Source: Pardosa pseudoannulata | Lineage: Eukaryota > Arthropoda > Arachnida > Araneae > Lycosidae | DNA: 64,000 nucleotides | Reading direction: 5' to 3' | Assembly: GCA_032207245.1 (NCBI GenBank) | Contig: CM063504.1 | Coordinates: 22,639,565-22,703,564, forward strand | Part shown: piece after piece, positions 1-11,894 of the stretch | Layout of the letters: each line of letters begins with the position of its first letter | Position numbering within the stretch: the first letter of the stretch is position 1 | Program-made: the position numbers and the translations under genes | The notes under the pieces: model-generated | What the model saw: the letters and a program-made list of their open reading frames with translations, nothing else | What the model was told of the DNA's origin: nothing | Database searches by the model: none

Positions 1-1254
1 CCTTCAAATGCCTAAAAGGGCAGAGTTTAATTTTGAATCAAAATATTTTAGGTATCATTATTTATGTACAAACTAAAACATACATTAAGTTAAAATGGGT
101 TACTATACAGCAATAGTTTATTCTTTATTTCTGCTCATTTCATATAGAATGGCCCAGCTGTAAAATGTAAGATACCAACATAGAGAACATTATTACATAT
201 ACAGAATTTAAACATAAAAATATTTCGTTTGTAACATTTAGATAAGTTACGATAAATCAATGTCTAAATATAAAATCCTATTTTTCGATCATGATTAAAA
301 TTTAATCTCCACCGCCTGTTTTGGAGGTCGCCATCAAAATACAACTTGGGGACATACGTATTTGGTGGTCAGCAAGACCCTACTTATCTCACAGTTCCTT
401 CACCACATGACACTCATTAAGAAAGAATGCTGTGAGAAAACTGAGCTGGACTAACCCCCCCCCCCTCTAAAAAATGAGGCGTAGGGAGTGCTTGATATTC
501 ACTGAGTTCCCCTTAAACCACTTGCATCAAACAGACAGGCCGCAATATTTATGACTGGACATTTTAGTCCTTCCTCCAACACCCCCCCCCCTGGCGTATA
601 CGCCAGAGCGGTTTATCCACCAGGAATTTCGGTTCTAAGCAGTACATATTCAGTATAAATATTTTTTACAAACTTTATAATGATGAATATAATACTTCAT
701 TAGATTAACTTTAAGAAAAGCTAAAAAGAACAAAAAAAAAAGGTGGAAAGTTTGAAAATCTCTTAGGTCTTAATATAGTACACTTAGACAGCAATACAAC
801 AATAAGTGAACATATGTTTTCCTATATTAACATAATTAATAATATGATATTAGATTAGATTTGCAAGATGTAAAAACGAAAGCTAAAAAAGGAAAGAAGT
901 GAGACATTTCAAAAACTTTTAGAAAATATTTTTTTATTAATAACAGCCTAATGAAGAGTATAATATTTCAATAACATCAGCTATCTTTCTCTCTCCATGT
1001 AGTTATTTTTCTATTCTTGAAAAACTATATATTAGAGATACAATAGCATTTTGTGCTAGTTTTTTGCAGATTTCCTTCCCTTTTGTATAGAATCAATACC
1101 GTAGTAATTCTTTACAGTTTCTCAGTAAATGAATCTCAATAAAATGAATGAATGTTATCATATAGACCGTTAAGTTTCACTTTTATTGCACCCGCGCTGA
1201 ATAAATAGAACACAACACCTTAAATATTTGATCAAATTCTGTATATCAATTTTA
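1..1254. other. AT-rich non-coding DNA
   Basis: No supportable gene on either strand. The stretch is AT-rich with short C- and A-homopolymers. At 591-606 there is a perfect 16-bp palindrome, CTGGCGTATACGCCAG, directly after a C run. The segment around 330-640 is richer in GC than its surroundings and may be an old dispersed repeat, but I do not recognise it. Confidence 0.6.
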
Positions 1255-1745
1255 TTTTCGAATGACCACAAAATTGCTCCCAAATTCCGACATGAAGGAA
1301 GAGGTAAAATGTGTTGTTTGGAGGTACCTGTGGACTCATCCTCTGATAAACAAATCTTGAAACTTCTTAATTAAATCCAATCTAACGAAGCTTTTTCGAA
1401 TGACAAATAAATTAAACAGAAATTTTGTTCTGTGAGGAAGGGGGGGTTATGGTTATAGACCTCCTTTTGGGATGATTTGGAGCAACTTTTAGTGCTGATC
1501 AAATTAAAAAAATGATTGATCAAAACTGATTCAACGACGCTCTATCGCAAGTCTTATCGTTCACATCTATGCAATCATTTTAGAAAATCTATAAAATTAG
1601 CCCCCCCCCCCTAAGCATTTTCTTAAATATATTTTTTGAACAATTGATCAAACGACGAAATATGTTGATTAAGTGTGATTTATTGATGATCTAATAAATG
1701 ACATACACCGAAAAGACAGTTTCCGTTAAGGGGTGGGGTAGAGGT
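1255..1745. repeat. single-unit relative of the 2745-3610 minisatellite module
   Basis: This stretch carries the same ordered landmarks as 2745-3610. First comes a CGAATGACNNNAAAATTG...CCGACATG segment. A GATCAAA...TGATC...AACGACGCTCT segment follows, then a C-run with a T-rich stretch, then TTGATCAAACGACGAAATATGTTGAT. Here the central G-rich unit occurs only once and is diverged, so it looks like an unexpanded copy of the same dispersed module. Similarity was judged by eye. Confidence 0.55.
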
Positions 1746-2429
1746 ATCTAACAAAATTGCAACTGGTCTCTGATAAATGGCAGTTCTTGAGCTATATTCA
1801 TTATTGAACTAATTAATACGTATATTTCATTGTTGAATATAATTCTAATCATTGTTGATTTAATATTGTATAAATATTTATATTAATAAAAACATACTTT
1901 GGCGACTGTGTAACTGGCCACTTTATAAGACATTGGAAGATTTTATGTCACATTCAAATAAAATAAGCCTAAATGTAGACTATTAAGTACATAATTTAAC
2001 AGGAATACAAGAAAATCGTTAGGTGGCCATACCATATATTGTTTCCAACATTTAGTTTAATTCATTTCAAATTATGAACCAAATTAGAAGAAGATAAATT
2101 ATTTTAACTAGAATACATAATGCAGCAAACAATTATTAAGGGCAAATTATTTAATACTGCTATAAAATATCTGTTAAAATGTAAACTTTTTTCTTTTTTC
2201 TCTAATAATATATTCTGATATATTTCACGAGTTTATTAATATGAATATTTAGCTTGCAAATATTTCTAAACAGTTTTTATTTGAGTAATTTAATATTTCT
2301 TTAATATCATTCAAAGAAAAGTCTAATTTGTCAAATTGAAAATCAGTTGAGTTTTTGAAAAAAACTGACCCATTCAAATAATTTCAGGTGTAAGAATTAA
2401 TTTCTTTCTTTAGAGCCATTTCTTTTTCA

Positions 2430-2785
2430 GAAACACCCAGAAAATGCCATCTCAGCTGTCTAGAGATTTTACAAAACAACAATGTACTAATGAACTACAA
2501 AGAAAACATGCAGATGTCCATTTACTCATCGCGAATTTTTCACACTCCGATAAGTATAGCACAACTAGGCTACTTCCAAGACTAGTCGAATTACAGGGCC
2601 ATTTTCGACAGGGCGAAAGGGGAAGAGAAGGTTTGGAAATTTATTACTCTGTAGTGAATAGGGGTCAGAGGTTTACAGTATTTCAACATGACAACGGAGA
2701 AACTTTAAAGCATCAACTTTTATCCATACATGGAACACAGATATCGGCACCTTTGGGGGTGATTTTGGGGCACTTCCGGTGTTGA
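2430..2785 (+). other. unrecognised short ORF, possible exon remnant
   Basis: An open frame of 113 codons begins at 2444, just after a plausible splice acceptor (T-rich tract ending in CAG near 2430). It reads without a break into the first minisatellite unit. Its first ~95 residues have mixed, protein-like composition rather than the low complexity of the surrounding DNA. The last ~15 residues come from the minisatellite and are unlikely to be coding. I do not recognise a domain. It could be an isolated exon, a decayed gene fragment or chance. Confidence 0.2.
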
Positions 2786-3420
2786 TCAAACGTCAAAAAT
2801 TGTTAATCCAATCTGATCTAACGATGCTCTTTCGAATGACATTAAAATTGTCCCGAAATTCCGACATGGGGGGGCTAACTTTATGGTTTTGGGGCACCTT
2901 TTGGGGCGATTTTGGGGCACTTCCGGTGTTGATCAAACGCCAAAAATGGTTGATCCAATCTGATCTAACGATTCTCTTTCGAATGACATAAAAATTGTCT
3001 CGAAATTCCGACATGGGGGGGCTAACTTTATGGTTTTGGGGCGATTTGGGGGCACTTCCGGTGTTGATCAAACGCCAAAAATGGTTGATCCAATCTGATC
3101 TAACGATTCTCTTTCGAATGACATAAAAATTGTCTCGAAATTCTGACATGGGGGGGGGCTAACTTTATGGTTTTGGGGCACCTTTTGGGGCGATTTGGGG
3201 GCACTTCCGGTGTTGATCAAACGCCAAAAATGGTTGATCCAATCTGATCTAACGATTCTCTTTCGAATGACATAAAAATTGTCTCGAAATTCTGACATGG
3301 GGGGGCTAACTTTATGGTTTTGGGGCACCTTTTGGGGCGATTTGGGGGCACTTCCGGTGTTGATCAAACGCCAAAAATGGTTGATCAAATCTGATCTAAC
3401 GATGCTCTTTCGAATGATGT
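2745..3420. repeat. G-rich minisatellite, about 4.5 units of 135-149 bp
   Basis: The anchor GTTGATCAAACG recurs at 2781, 2928, 3063, 3212 and 3359, giving spacings of 147, 135, 149 and 147 bp. The 135-bp unit lacks the 12-bp GCACCTTTTGGG-type insert. Each unit has a 7-9 base G run followed by GGGG, GGGG and GGGGG tracts, so the + strand could form G-quadruplexes. A 147-bp unit equals 49 codons, so open frames run through the array on both strands; those ORFs are artefacts. A related half-unit module continues to about 3610. Confidence 0.85.
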
Positions 3421-3610
3421 ATCGTTCATGTTCATACGATAATTTTAAAAAATCCATAAAGTTAGCCCCCCCTACAGTTTTTTTAAAATATCTTTTTTTT
3501 ATTAATTGATCAAACGATGAAATATGTTGATCAAATCTGATCTAACGATGATCAAACGAATGGCATATTTCGGAATTTCAGTTTCCGTCATGGGGGGGCT
3601 AACTTTATTA

Positions 3611-4150
3611 CGGTTGTGATGCGGTATAAATGAAACATAGAACTTGTGTGGTTCTATTTATAACAGTACAGCTAAACCGTAATTGTAAGTTTTTTGTGAA
3701 AAACAACCTATTTTGGATTTCGGTTCCGGAAAATGCGCATTTTTTAATGGATTAATACTGCGATCATTGTACGGGGCTCTCGGTAGAAGTATGTTTTAAC
3801 AACCTACGTACTTTATACATTACCCCCGAAAGCACGTGCGTGTATACAGATCGCAATACTGTTTTATATATCGATATTTTTTTAATATCGCGGTAATAGT
3901 ATTAAAATTTCAATCCCTCCTATAGTTATTTCTAACGATACTTCATCTTATTGACTGAATTTTTGTTCCATGGACAGTGTCTGTGAGAAAATGACACTGT
4001 TGCAAATAACTTACGGAATTTTGGATATGCACGGATGTTAATTATTGTTGAAAAATCCGCAACTTTTTTTTGTTAAGTTTCGCATGTGTATTGAAGTTGG
4101 TGACAAAATTTGCTAATGAAAAATCTTTACTTTTAACGGCAATACCGATA
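3611..4150. other. AT-rich non-coding spacer
   Basis: No gene or clear element is visible. It contains T and A runs and a modestly GC-richer patch around 3760-3860. Confidence 0.5.
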
Positions 4151-4151
4151 A

Positions 4152-4318
4152 AAGTCAGCCCTACAGCTGAATCGGTAGGACTCAGCCACGGGTTCGAATC
4201 CCGCTGCTTTGTTCGCAGCCGTTCAGAATCGTAGTAATTAAGTAGTAAATTCCGATGTCTTTAGCCTTCGGGTAACATAACTCTAGCGTTCTCAGACCAA
4301 ACTAAATGAAACTAAATG
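4152..4318 (+). repeat. tRNA-derived SINE (diverged)
   Basis: A tRNA-like head is visible, with an A-box-like segment around 4155-4175 and a good B box, GGTTCGAATCC, near 4192. The non-tRNA body (CAGAATC...GTAGTAAATTCC...TCTCAGACCAAAC) resembles the body of the SINEs at 54533-54701 and 60651-60828. It is probably a diverged relative of that family. Confidence 0.55.
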
Positions 4319-7300
4319 GTTATAAATCTGTTAGTCTAAAGTAAAATTCGAATCCACTTTCTCAGATACCGAAAGAAAGCTCGTCCTATTCGATCATCGT
4401 CCTGAAATTTTACTATTTAAAAAAAATTTTTTTTAATCGTCCACTTAAAAAAAAATAGCCTTATACAGTGTATATGTTATTTAAATCATGCGTTTCTAGA
4501 CATTGATTAAAATTAAATCTAATGATAATTATTGTATCTTTACAAACTATTAAGATATAGAAATTCTACAGTCACAAAATTAAAAATTTGTTTATAGAAA
4601 CCTTCTAAAAGTTTTATATCTAAAATGCGCATTTATATTAGACTTTTTTTTTAAAAAAAAATTAGGATATTTGAGAAATTTCTGATTTGAATCGCGTTTT
4701 GAACATTTTTTTATTAGTAGACTTGAGTAATTGTTTATATTAGTAAAAATTATTTAGCTTCTGGTATATTTCATACTTAGGTACTTGTTTTTTCATTATG
4801 TAAATCAAATAAATATTTTTAAATTGTTCTTTACTTTCTGTTTTTCCTTCTTCATTTTCCTCCTTTTTTCCTCTTATATTTAACTTCTGAATCTGCTACT
4901 ATTATTAAAAAAATTAAACTAATACTGTATTTATAAACATTAATTATAAATCAGTGTAAGAAAAAATAGTAGAATTTTACAAACTAGTTAATAACAAATT
5001 TTGCTGTTACAAAGTTTTCAAGTTCTGTTTAGAAGTGCATTTTTAAAGCTTTGCTATTTGATACAACTTTTAAATTATTGATGTACTGTTGAAACTCCTA
5101 TTTTAAAAAACCAGCTTATAACAAATGAAACTTTTGATCTCATGATTTTCCTTTTGTTTACAATGCTAATTTATCCATAAATGGTGAATCTCCATTTTAT
5201 ACATTTATAGTGAATCTTAGGAATGAGGTAGAAGGATCCTTTCTTTCAGGCATTTACTAAGTTTTTATTAATTCATTTTTTATAAAACTGTTATGAAAAC
5301 AGATTTAAATATGTTTCTAGATTTAAATAAAAGTAAAGTGCATGAAATTAATAACATCTTGTCCAGCCACTCAAGGATAGAAAATGTTTTTTGCTGTACT
5401 GGACAAAGAAATTTCTTAAACTATCTTAATACTGGGATCATGTCTGTAGAAGATTATAAATTAATTCAGTATTAAAATAGTAAGCAATAACTAAAGACAA
5501 AACTAGTTTTGAATTTGTCTACATTTTTGGTCAGTCTATATTCAATCGTTCAGTTGTTTGGTTTTAGTCAATTAAAATCATTAAAGATACTATTTTTATA
5601 AATCTTATATAAGATAATATGTAAATCTTATACAAGTTATAATTTTCTGAGATCTAGCATTTTTCTTAAAGGTTCAAGTACAACAAACAATATGGTTCCT
5701 CAAAATTTATTATAATAAAGTTCAACTGTGTTGGTGAATTTATTTATTTTTTTAATTAGGCACATGGAAGAAGCATCTCATTTGAATCTATTTTAAATAT
5801 TTTTTTTTACTGGGAAACTTGAGTACTTGTTTATATTGATAAAAAGTTATATAGATACTTCCATATTTCATATTTAGGCACTTGTTTTTGCATTAAGTAA
5901 ATCAGAATATTAATTTTTAATAGTTATTTAACTTCCTCTTTTTTGCATTTTTCTCATTTTTTTCCTTCTTTTTTCCCAAAATTTTGATTTCTGTGTCTGC
6001 ATTGTATATAACTTTTAAAAATTGTATAAGAATGTGATACTTTAAAATCTTTATTAGTAGAAAAATTACATTAAAATGCCACGTTTTTAAGGAACAAAAA
6101 AAATATTTAAATGCTGACTACTTTAACATTTGCAATCTGACATTGGGGACTTAAGTAGGTGAATTATTACTATATCTTTTATAAGTGCTATATAACTACT
6201 AAAAACTACTTACATATACCATTTTTTACATATTAGCTCGAAAAATAAATACAATTGAAAATTTTCTTTTTTTTTTTTTATTAGAATAACCTCATGAGAT
6301 AGAAGTTTCATTAGCCCAAATTGATATTTATATTTTATTTATTACATAATGTTAAAAAAAAATTAACCACCCTTTCGCCAATTGCTCCAAAAGCCTTAAC
6401 TATATCTTCTCAAAATGCTCCAAAATCACTAACTATGTCTGCTCCAATTGCTCCAAAATGCGAAATTTACTGCTCCAAAATGCTATTACTGCTGTTCCAT
6501 CACTGTGATGTAACAACACAGAAAACATTTAAACACAAAGATAAATAATTAAACCATGGTGTAGATGGGACATAGACATCCTATTTGCTATTTAACATAG
6601 ACACCCTACTCAGTGTTTAACATTGACACCCTACTGTGTTTATATAAATTGAGGGAACTCAAGTGCCTTGGGTCCTTCACTCGTCCAGGTCATTCCTTTC
6701 TCCTTGACTGTCTGTCTTTCCTCTCTGTGGTTCCTTACTCCCACAACTTTTGAGTGATGAGGGTGCTACTTTGCAAGGATACACTGCACTAAAATCCTAC
6801 ATTTATTATTCGATAGTAATAAAAGTCGCACTCAAAAATACTGCAACACATATCTAGTCGAGAAAAAGTGTGAAAGCAAGTTTGTGAAAAATTTATATAT
6901 GAGATGCAATTGTAAGTATGTTTTTTATGTTCTCCATTCAAAATTATGCATTGAAACAGTTATTTAAAAAGTTTTTTTCATTGCAATATATTGTTAGACT
7001 AAAAACACAAAATTTAATCTGCAATTTTAGAGAAAATTTTTTAATCTTTAGCCCAAATATGAATAACGATAACATATCTAGACAGACAGAAGAAACTTTA
7101 ATGCAAGTATTTAATCTGTGTAATGTATCAAAATGACAGACATAACCTATAAAAATATTTATTCTTTAAGTTTTTTTAAAATGACTAATAATTTCAAAAC
7201 TTTGGGGATGATATCTCCAGTTATATTTTTTTTAATTAATTTCTTTTTAACATATTGAAATTTTGGAAGTTAAATGGCTCAAATAGATTCTTTTTGGTTT

Positions 7301-7557
7301 ATTTGTTCTGCATTTAGTGGCTTGTGAGAAGATAGTGGGTACCCATACTTCATTACACTAAATATTAAACTATGTAAAAACTTTTTTCCTTTCAGTTTTT
7401 GTCTATTCTGTCTCTCTCTGTAACCCCGTTTTACTCCTTTCATTGTTGAACTTTTAAAAATAAAAAATCCTTTTGTAGTTCTCATATACATTGTATAGGA
7501 ACTTATATTCCAAATTTCATGTTTTTAAAAAGTGTAAATATTTGTTACATGGAAAGT
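4319..7557. other. AT-rich DNA with no supported gene
   Basis: Apart from short open frames (60 codons at 5293-5475, 75 at 6321-6548, 72 at 6918-7136), none recognisable, there is no coding evidence. A low-complexity dispersed repeat based on TTGCTCCAAAA occupies about 6360-6490 and has an inverted relative at 41680-41785. The segment 6560-6640 holds three imperfect copies of an ACATAGACACCCTACT-like block. Confidence 0.5.
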
Positions 7558-7562
7558 GAAAT

Positions 7563-7810
7563 TGTTATTTAAATCGTTTGATTATTTCAGATTCTTTTAC
7601 TGTGATTGAATGCTACTAGCCTTGAAAAGACGATAACATTTATTTTCACAACACCAAAGACAAGTTACAATGCACATTAAAACAGACAATACTGCATCTC
7701 TTAAAACTTCCGAGAGTTCAATGTTTGTTTTTCTTCAGAACGTGCCACACACTCTACGAGTTGAGCGATCACCCAGTTGCTCAAAAGCAGACGATAAAAT
7801 TCACGTGACA
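7563..7810 (-). repeat. 3' LTR of the BEL/Pao element
   Basis: 248 bp, starting TGTTATTTAAATCG and ending CACGTGACA on the + strand. Compared with the other LTR it differs only at five transition sites. Directly beside it, at 7811-7823, the minus strand reads AAAGGTGGGAG, the expected polypurine tract for plus-strand priming. Confidence 0.93.
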
Positions 7811-7825
7811 CTCCCACCTTTTGAG
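7811..7825 (-). other. polypurine tract of the BEL/Pao element
   Basis: On the minus strand CTCAAAAGGTGGGAG abuts the 3' LTR. A purine-rich tract at this place is what LTR retroelements use to prime second-strand DNA synthesis. Confidence 0.75.
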
Positions 7826-7864
7826 TTTGCTCTCGTAGAAAAACTCAAAATTCTGTCCTGTCAT

Positions 7865-8623
7865 TCACAGATCCAGTCGTACGGGAATTCGGACCTCACG
7901 ACCTAGCTGGGTTTTCTTCGTATTTAGTTCTGGTGCAGACTCCGACGACTCCTCACGATGTTCAATAGGTTGAAGTCCTGTTTCTTCTTTTACGTCTTGA
8001 GCTGCAGAATCTATTTTCTTTTGTAAATTCTTAGCTGCGGGTGTCTGTACCTCAAGGGCGTACAGACGTTGTATAGGTCTCAGGAATTCACCGTTCTTAG
8101 TTCTCACTTTCACAAGACGAACAAAACCGTCTTTACCAGGGATTATTTCTGTTATTTTTCCTAGTGGCCAATTTAGACGCTTTTGGTTGGGTACCTCGAC
8201 AATCACTATTTCTCCCACATTAAATTCATGAGTATTTCTAATTTTCTTGGTTTGCTTCCTCAACTGTCCCAAATATTCCAATCTGAATCGAGTTTTGAGA
8301 TCTTTTTGCAGTTTACACCTGTATATTTGCTGTTTGTGAAGATTCAAGGAAGATAGATCCAAGTGGTCAAGGTCTGGAATTCCATTTACTCTACGTTCTC
8401 TGAGAAATAAAGATGGTGTTAAGGGTTCCAAATTATCATGTTCCGAAATGTAGGTAATGGGTCTCGAATTTACGATGTCTTCGCAGTCATAGAGTATTGT
8501 ATTCAATTCTTCGTAACTCAGGCATGCTCGGCCTAAAACTTTCTTCAAAAGATCTTTAACTAGGGCAATTAGGCGCTCCCACCATCCCCCCACCATGGAG
8601 CTGATGATGGTATAAATTTCCAA
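7865..8623 (-). pseudogene. BEL/Pao integrase C-terminal part and DUF5641-type tail
   Basis: The frame holds the end of the integrase catalytic domain, with a GGWWERL motif and then the NSRPITY segment typical of BEL/Pao integrases. A DUF5641-like C-terminal domain (VGEIVIVEVPN, then a PLGKI-type motif) follows and ends at a normal stop near the 3' LTR. There is no methionine at a sensible start; the open frame simply begins upstream. Relative to the frame just upstream it is shifted by one base in a G run at about 8585-8592. The N-terminal zinc-binding and most of the catalytic part are absent. It is a fragment of the former polyprotein. Confidence 0.85.
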
Positions 8624-8667
8624 ATTATTTCTCTTTTTCTTCCATCTTCGTCATTGCCCAGTTTCAT

Positions 8668-11600
8668 CTACCGAGGCACTTTGATTTCTGAAAGATTCCT
8701 TATACCCTTCAGCCACTTCAAAAATCGATTGGATAGATCTTCAGGAAGGGCATCATCCCATTTAAGACCAAGAGTCCAAGATTCTTGTAGCATGAACTTT
8801 GGAATAATTGTCACTGGAGAAGATATACCCAATGGATCAAATATACTCTGCGCCAAAGAAAGCAGTCCTCTTTTAGTAAGAACCAGTTGTTCTTCATTCG
8901 GACAATTAATATTGCAAGACAAAGTATCTTCTTTTAAGTTCCAGTTTAGGCCCAATAAAGGTACGGTTTGATAGTTGTCAGACTGGCCGATGTTTTTAAG
9001 TACAGCATTCGATTGCCAACCTCGGAGGTTGAATTTCGCTGAAGACATCAATGTTTGGGATTCGTGAATAAATTTATTTGCTTCATCTGCGTTCTTCAAA
9101 CTGCAGACACAATTATCAACATAGAACGAGTTGTTTAAGATTTCAGCAGTATCCGAGATATCTTCAGAGGCCTTTTCTAGATGGTAGTTCAATGTCGCCG
9201 CCAGCAGGAATGGACTACAGGTGACACCAAACACCACTCTCCGATGTCTGTAGATCTTTATTTCCTTGTCTCTAGTTTTCCACAAGAACCTCAGATAATC
9301 CCTGTCCTTCTCTCTGATTCCAATCTGAAGAAAAACCTTTTCAATGTCCGATGTTACTCCAATGGGAAATTTTCGAAAATGATTCAGCAAAGAAGGAACA
9401 AGCTCAATTAAGTTAGGACCAGTTTCCAAACAGGCATTTAGTGATGGTGTCCCCTTTATGTGTGCAGATGCATCAAAAACAGGCCTCACCTTGGTGGTAA
9501 TGCTATTCTCCTTAATCACAGGTCTGTGAGGAAGATAGTGTACATCCAATTCCCCTTTATCTTCGACCTCTTCAATTATACCATCAGCAATCCAATTTTC
9601 AAAGACATCTGTATATATTTCAACCTTCTGAGAGTCTACCAGTTTTTTATAAACGGAATCAAGTCGTTTCTCAGCCATTTGTCGGTTATCAGGAAGTCGG
9701 GATGGTTCTAACACCCAAGGTAAAGCGACCTCATACCTTCCTTCCTCATTGATCGTCAGATTGCTCTGAAAATATTCTACCATATCTTGGTGTATTTCAT
9801 TTTTCTCTTTAGACTCACCAGTATCAGTAATCCCAATGACTTCCAATTTCCATAAGTCATTTATGCTGCATTCTTTTATAAGCAAATTTGTTACGGTCAT
9901 GCTGATCGAGTCTGAACTGCTTGGTGATTTTCCTAACAGTGTCCAGCCAAGTAGAGTCTCTATCGCCGTTAATCCACAAGTTAAATTGATCATATTTCCA
10001 GTCATCAATTTTCCTGCTACGTCAGCCCCTATAAGCAAATGTATCGTGGATGAAGAACAAGATGAAAAGCATTCTTGGTCTGTTAGGTAAATTCCACTGT
10101 CTGCTAATTCCTTTGACCAGAATCCTGTTGTTGTCTGTAAAATTTCTGCACAAATTCTTTCTTGATCAAGTGCTTTGAAAGTGCAATGGTAATTTTTTTC
10201 AAAATTACTTACAAAAATCTTGTATTCTGTATGTTTCTGATTATTTTCAATTCCCCCGAACAAAGTGTGAGTAAGGGTTCTTTCTTTCAAAGCAGGATAC
10301 TTCATTTTCTCAGCAGCCTCTTTCGTGATGTATGACTGTTGACTTCCAGTGTCTATGAGAGCCCGAACTGCAAAGTCTTCACCCTCTCCTCGAAGAATCA
10401 CAACCAGGGTTTGTAGAAAAACGCTTGGAGAACATGTGGGGTTGGCCAATGTGTTGAACTGTTCAACCTTCTTCTCATCAATTGATTCTTTAGAATTGGG
10501 AGATCCAACAGTCGTCTTATTAGGGCACATCACAGCATGATGTCGTTGGTCACAGTTATCACAATACATTCGGACCCTGCATAGCTTGGGCACGTGGCCG
10601 CTACTAAGACATCTGAAACAGCAACCTCGTTTCTTCAATCGTTTCATTTTTTCACTATAATCTAAACTTCGAGCAAAATGGCATTCTTTCGATTCATGAT
10701 TCTCTTTATCACAGAAAACACACTTCAACACAGAGTTTCGGTTTCCTGTAAAAAGTCCTGCAGCCGTTGGCACGTCTCTTTTCATTTTAATATTCTTGGC
10801 ACTCTCTTTCAAAGAGAACCCTTGCATAGCTAGAGCTATCCTATTTTCATTTTCAACTTCATTTTTTAAGAATCCCATTAAATTTTCCAATCGAGATTCT
10901 TCCACTCCCGCTTCATTCTTTTTCAGCCCTCTATCCTTTCTCTGCCAGGCTCTTAAAATTTCTTCACTCAAACATGATTCCACGAGTGGAAATAACATGG
11001 CAGCGTATTTTGCTGTAGTAACTCCGAGAGTCTCCAACGATCTGAGCTGAGTTTCAAGACGGTCATAAATAACTGATAACTTCATTTTGTTTTCTTTAAG
11101 ATTAAATGCCAAAGTCAGTTTTAGTAATTCTCTTACATAATATTCTACTAAGAGATCATCTTTACCGAATCGAGACTTCAAACAATCAATTGCTTTGCAA
11201 TAGTTTCCGGCAGATGGGGGAAAACTTTCAACTAATTCCCTCGCCCTGGAATTCGGGATAGTAGCTTGTACTAAATATTGAAACTTGTCGGCTTCATCAA
11301 TATCGCTGTCATCATCAATCTTTTTGAACTGTCCCCAAAAGGGCAGCCAATCCTTAATTTCACCGCCAAATTTCTTCATTTCCAAACGAGGTAGCTTAAA
11401 TTTTCGTTTTGCCCCACCAATTGATAATTGCGAATCGGTATCAACAGTGGCGCTAGTTTTCCTATTGATAACTATACTCAACTTCTTAAATTTATGAGAA
11501 TATTCATCTGCTAAAACAGTTTCTTGTTCTATATCATCTTCTTTTACATTTTCAGTCGTCAAAAGTATATTCAAAATTTCATCATTTAATTGTGAAAGTT

Positions 11601-11751
11601 CATTATTTTTCTCACTAAGCAGCTGAAAAGTCGCCAAACAATCTAAATCTTTGGAAATGTTTATTTCGGTTTTAGCCATTTCATCTAACTGATTACATAA
11701 TCTAGTAAATGCAGTTCTAACTGTTTTCCGTTTAAGCTTTAAAACTTCCAT
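8668..11751 (-). CDS. BEL/Pao gag-protease-reverse transcriptase polyprotein (truncated)
   Basis: 1027 codons. Domains in order: a coiled N-terminus; a DUF1759-type gag core at about residues 115-310 (includes LPFWGQFKKI); zinc knuckles at about 344-357 (CVFCDKENHESKEC), 377-391 and 397-409; an aspartic protease with the DTG triad in ALIDTGSQQSYI near 465; and a Pao-type reverse transcriptase at about 700-900 with FYVDN near 876-880. The start of the post-RT Peptidase_A17-type region follows (IFDPLGISSP). The frame stops at a TAG at 8668-8670, where an intact element would continue into RNase H and integrase. The next codons on the same strand already encode the late integrase, so a large block has been lost. 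Enzyme motifs up to RT look intact, but the product is a truncated polyprotein. Confidence 0.92.
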   Translation of the reverse strand: MEVLKLKRKTVRTAFTRLCNQLDEMAKTEINISKDLDCLATFQLLSEKNNELSQLNDEILNILLTTENVKEDDIEQETVLADEYSHKFKKLSIVINRKTSATVDTDSQLSIGGAKRKFKLPRLEMKKFGGEIKDWLPFWGQFKKIDDDSDIDEADKFQYLVQATIPNSRARELVESFPPSAGNYCKAIDCLKSRFGKDDLLVEYYVRELLKLTLAFNLKENKMKLSVIYDRLETQLRSLETLGVTTAKYAAMLFPLVESCLSEEILRAWQRKDRGLKKNEAGVEESRLENLMGFLKNEVENENRIALAMQGFSLKESAKNIKMKRDVPTAAGLFTGNRNSVLKCVFCDKENHESKECHFARSLDYSEKMKRLKKRGCCFRCLSSGHVPKLCRVRMYCDNCDQRHHAVMCPNKTTVGSPNSKESIDEKKVEQFNTLANPTCSPSVFLQTLVVILRGEGEDFAVRALIDTGSQQSYITKEAAEKMKYPALKERTLTHTLFGGIENNQKHTEYKIFVSNFEKNYHCTFKALDQERICAEILQTTTGFWSKELADSGIYLTDQECFSSCSSSTIHLLIGADVAGKLMTGNMINLTCGLTAIETLLGWTLLGKSPSSSDSISMTVTNLLIKECSINDLWKLEVIGITDTGESKEKNEIHQDMVEYFQSNLTINEEGRYEVALPWVLEPSRLPDNRQMAEKRLDSVYKKLVDSQKVEIYTDVFENWIADGIIEEVEDKGELDVHYLPHRPVIKENSITTKVRPVFDASAHIKGTPSLNACLETGPNLIELVPSLLNHFRKFPIGVTSDIEKVFLQIGIREKDRDYLRFLWKTRDKEIKIYRHRRVVFGVTCSPFLLAATLNYHLEKASEDISDTAEILNNSFYVDNCVCSLKNADEANKFIHESQTLMSSAKFNLRGWQSNAVLKNIGQSDNYQTVPLLGLNWNLKEDTLSCNINCPNEEQLVLTKRGLLSLAQSIFDPLGISSPVTIIPKFMLQESWTLGLKWDDALPEDLSNRFLKWLKGIRNLSEIKVPR

Positions 11752-11876
11752 AACTTTTATAAAACAGTTGTAATTATATCAAAGTATCGATAAATTTCTA
11801 ATATCAAATAATTTATCGTCAAAAAAGTTCTACTCACTTGCCTTTCGAAATCGTTGTTTTCAAGTTTCAAATCACA

Positions 11877-11894
11877 ATCCTGTCGCGGACGCCA
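11877..11894 (-). other. primer binding site, probably tRNA-Arg
   Basis: Directly downstream of the 5' LTR the minus strand begins TGGCGTCCGCGACAGGAT. Its complement ends in CCTGTCGCGGACGCCA, which has the form of a tRNA 3' acceptor plus CCA and resembles arthropod tRNA-Arg. The tRNA identity rests on memory of tRNA-Arg sequences and should be checked against a tRNA set. Confidence 0.6.

Noticed and set aside
2793..3457. Overlapping 118- and 129-codon minus-strand ORFs of repeated sequence
   Set aside because: They are the minisatellite read in frame; the 147-bp unit is a multiple of three.
8654..11497. Plus-strand ORFs across the BEL/Pao region
   Set aside because: Antisense shadows of the retroelement polyprotein.
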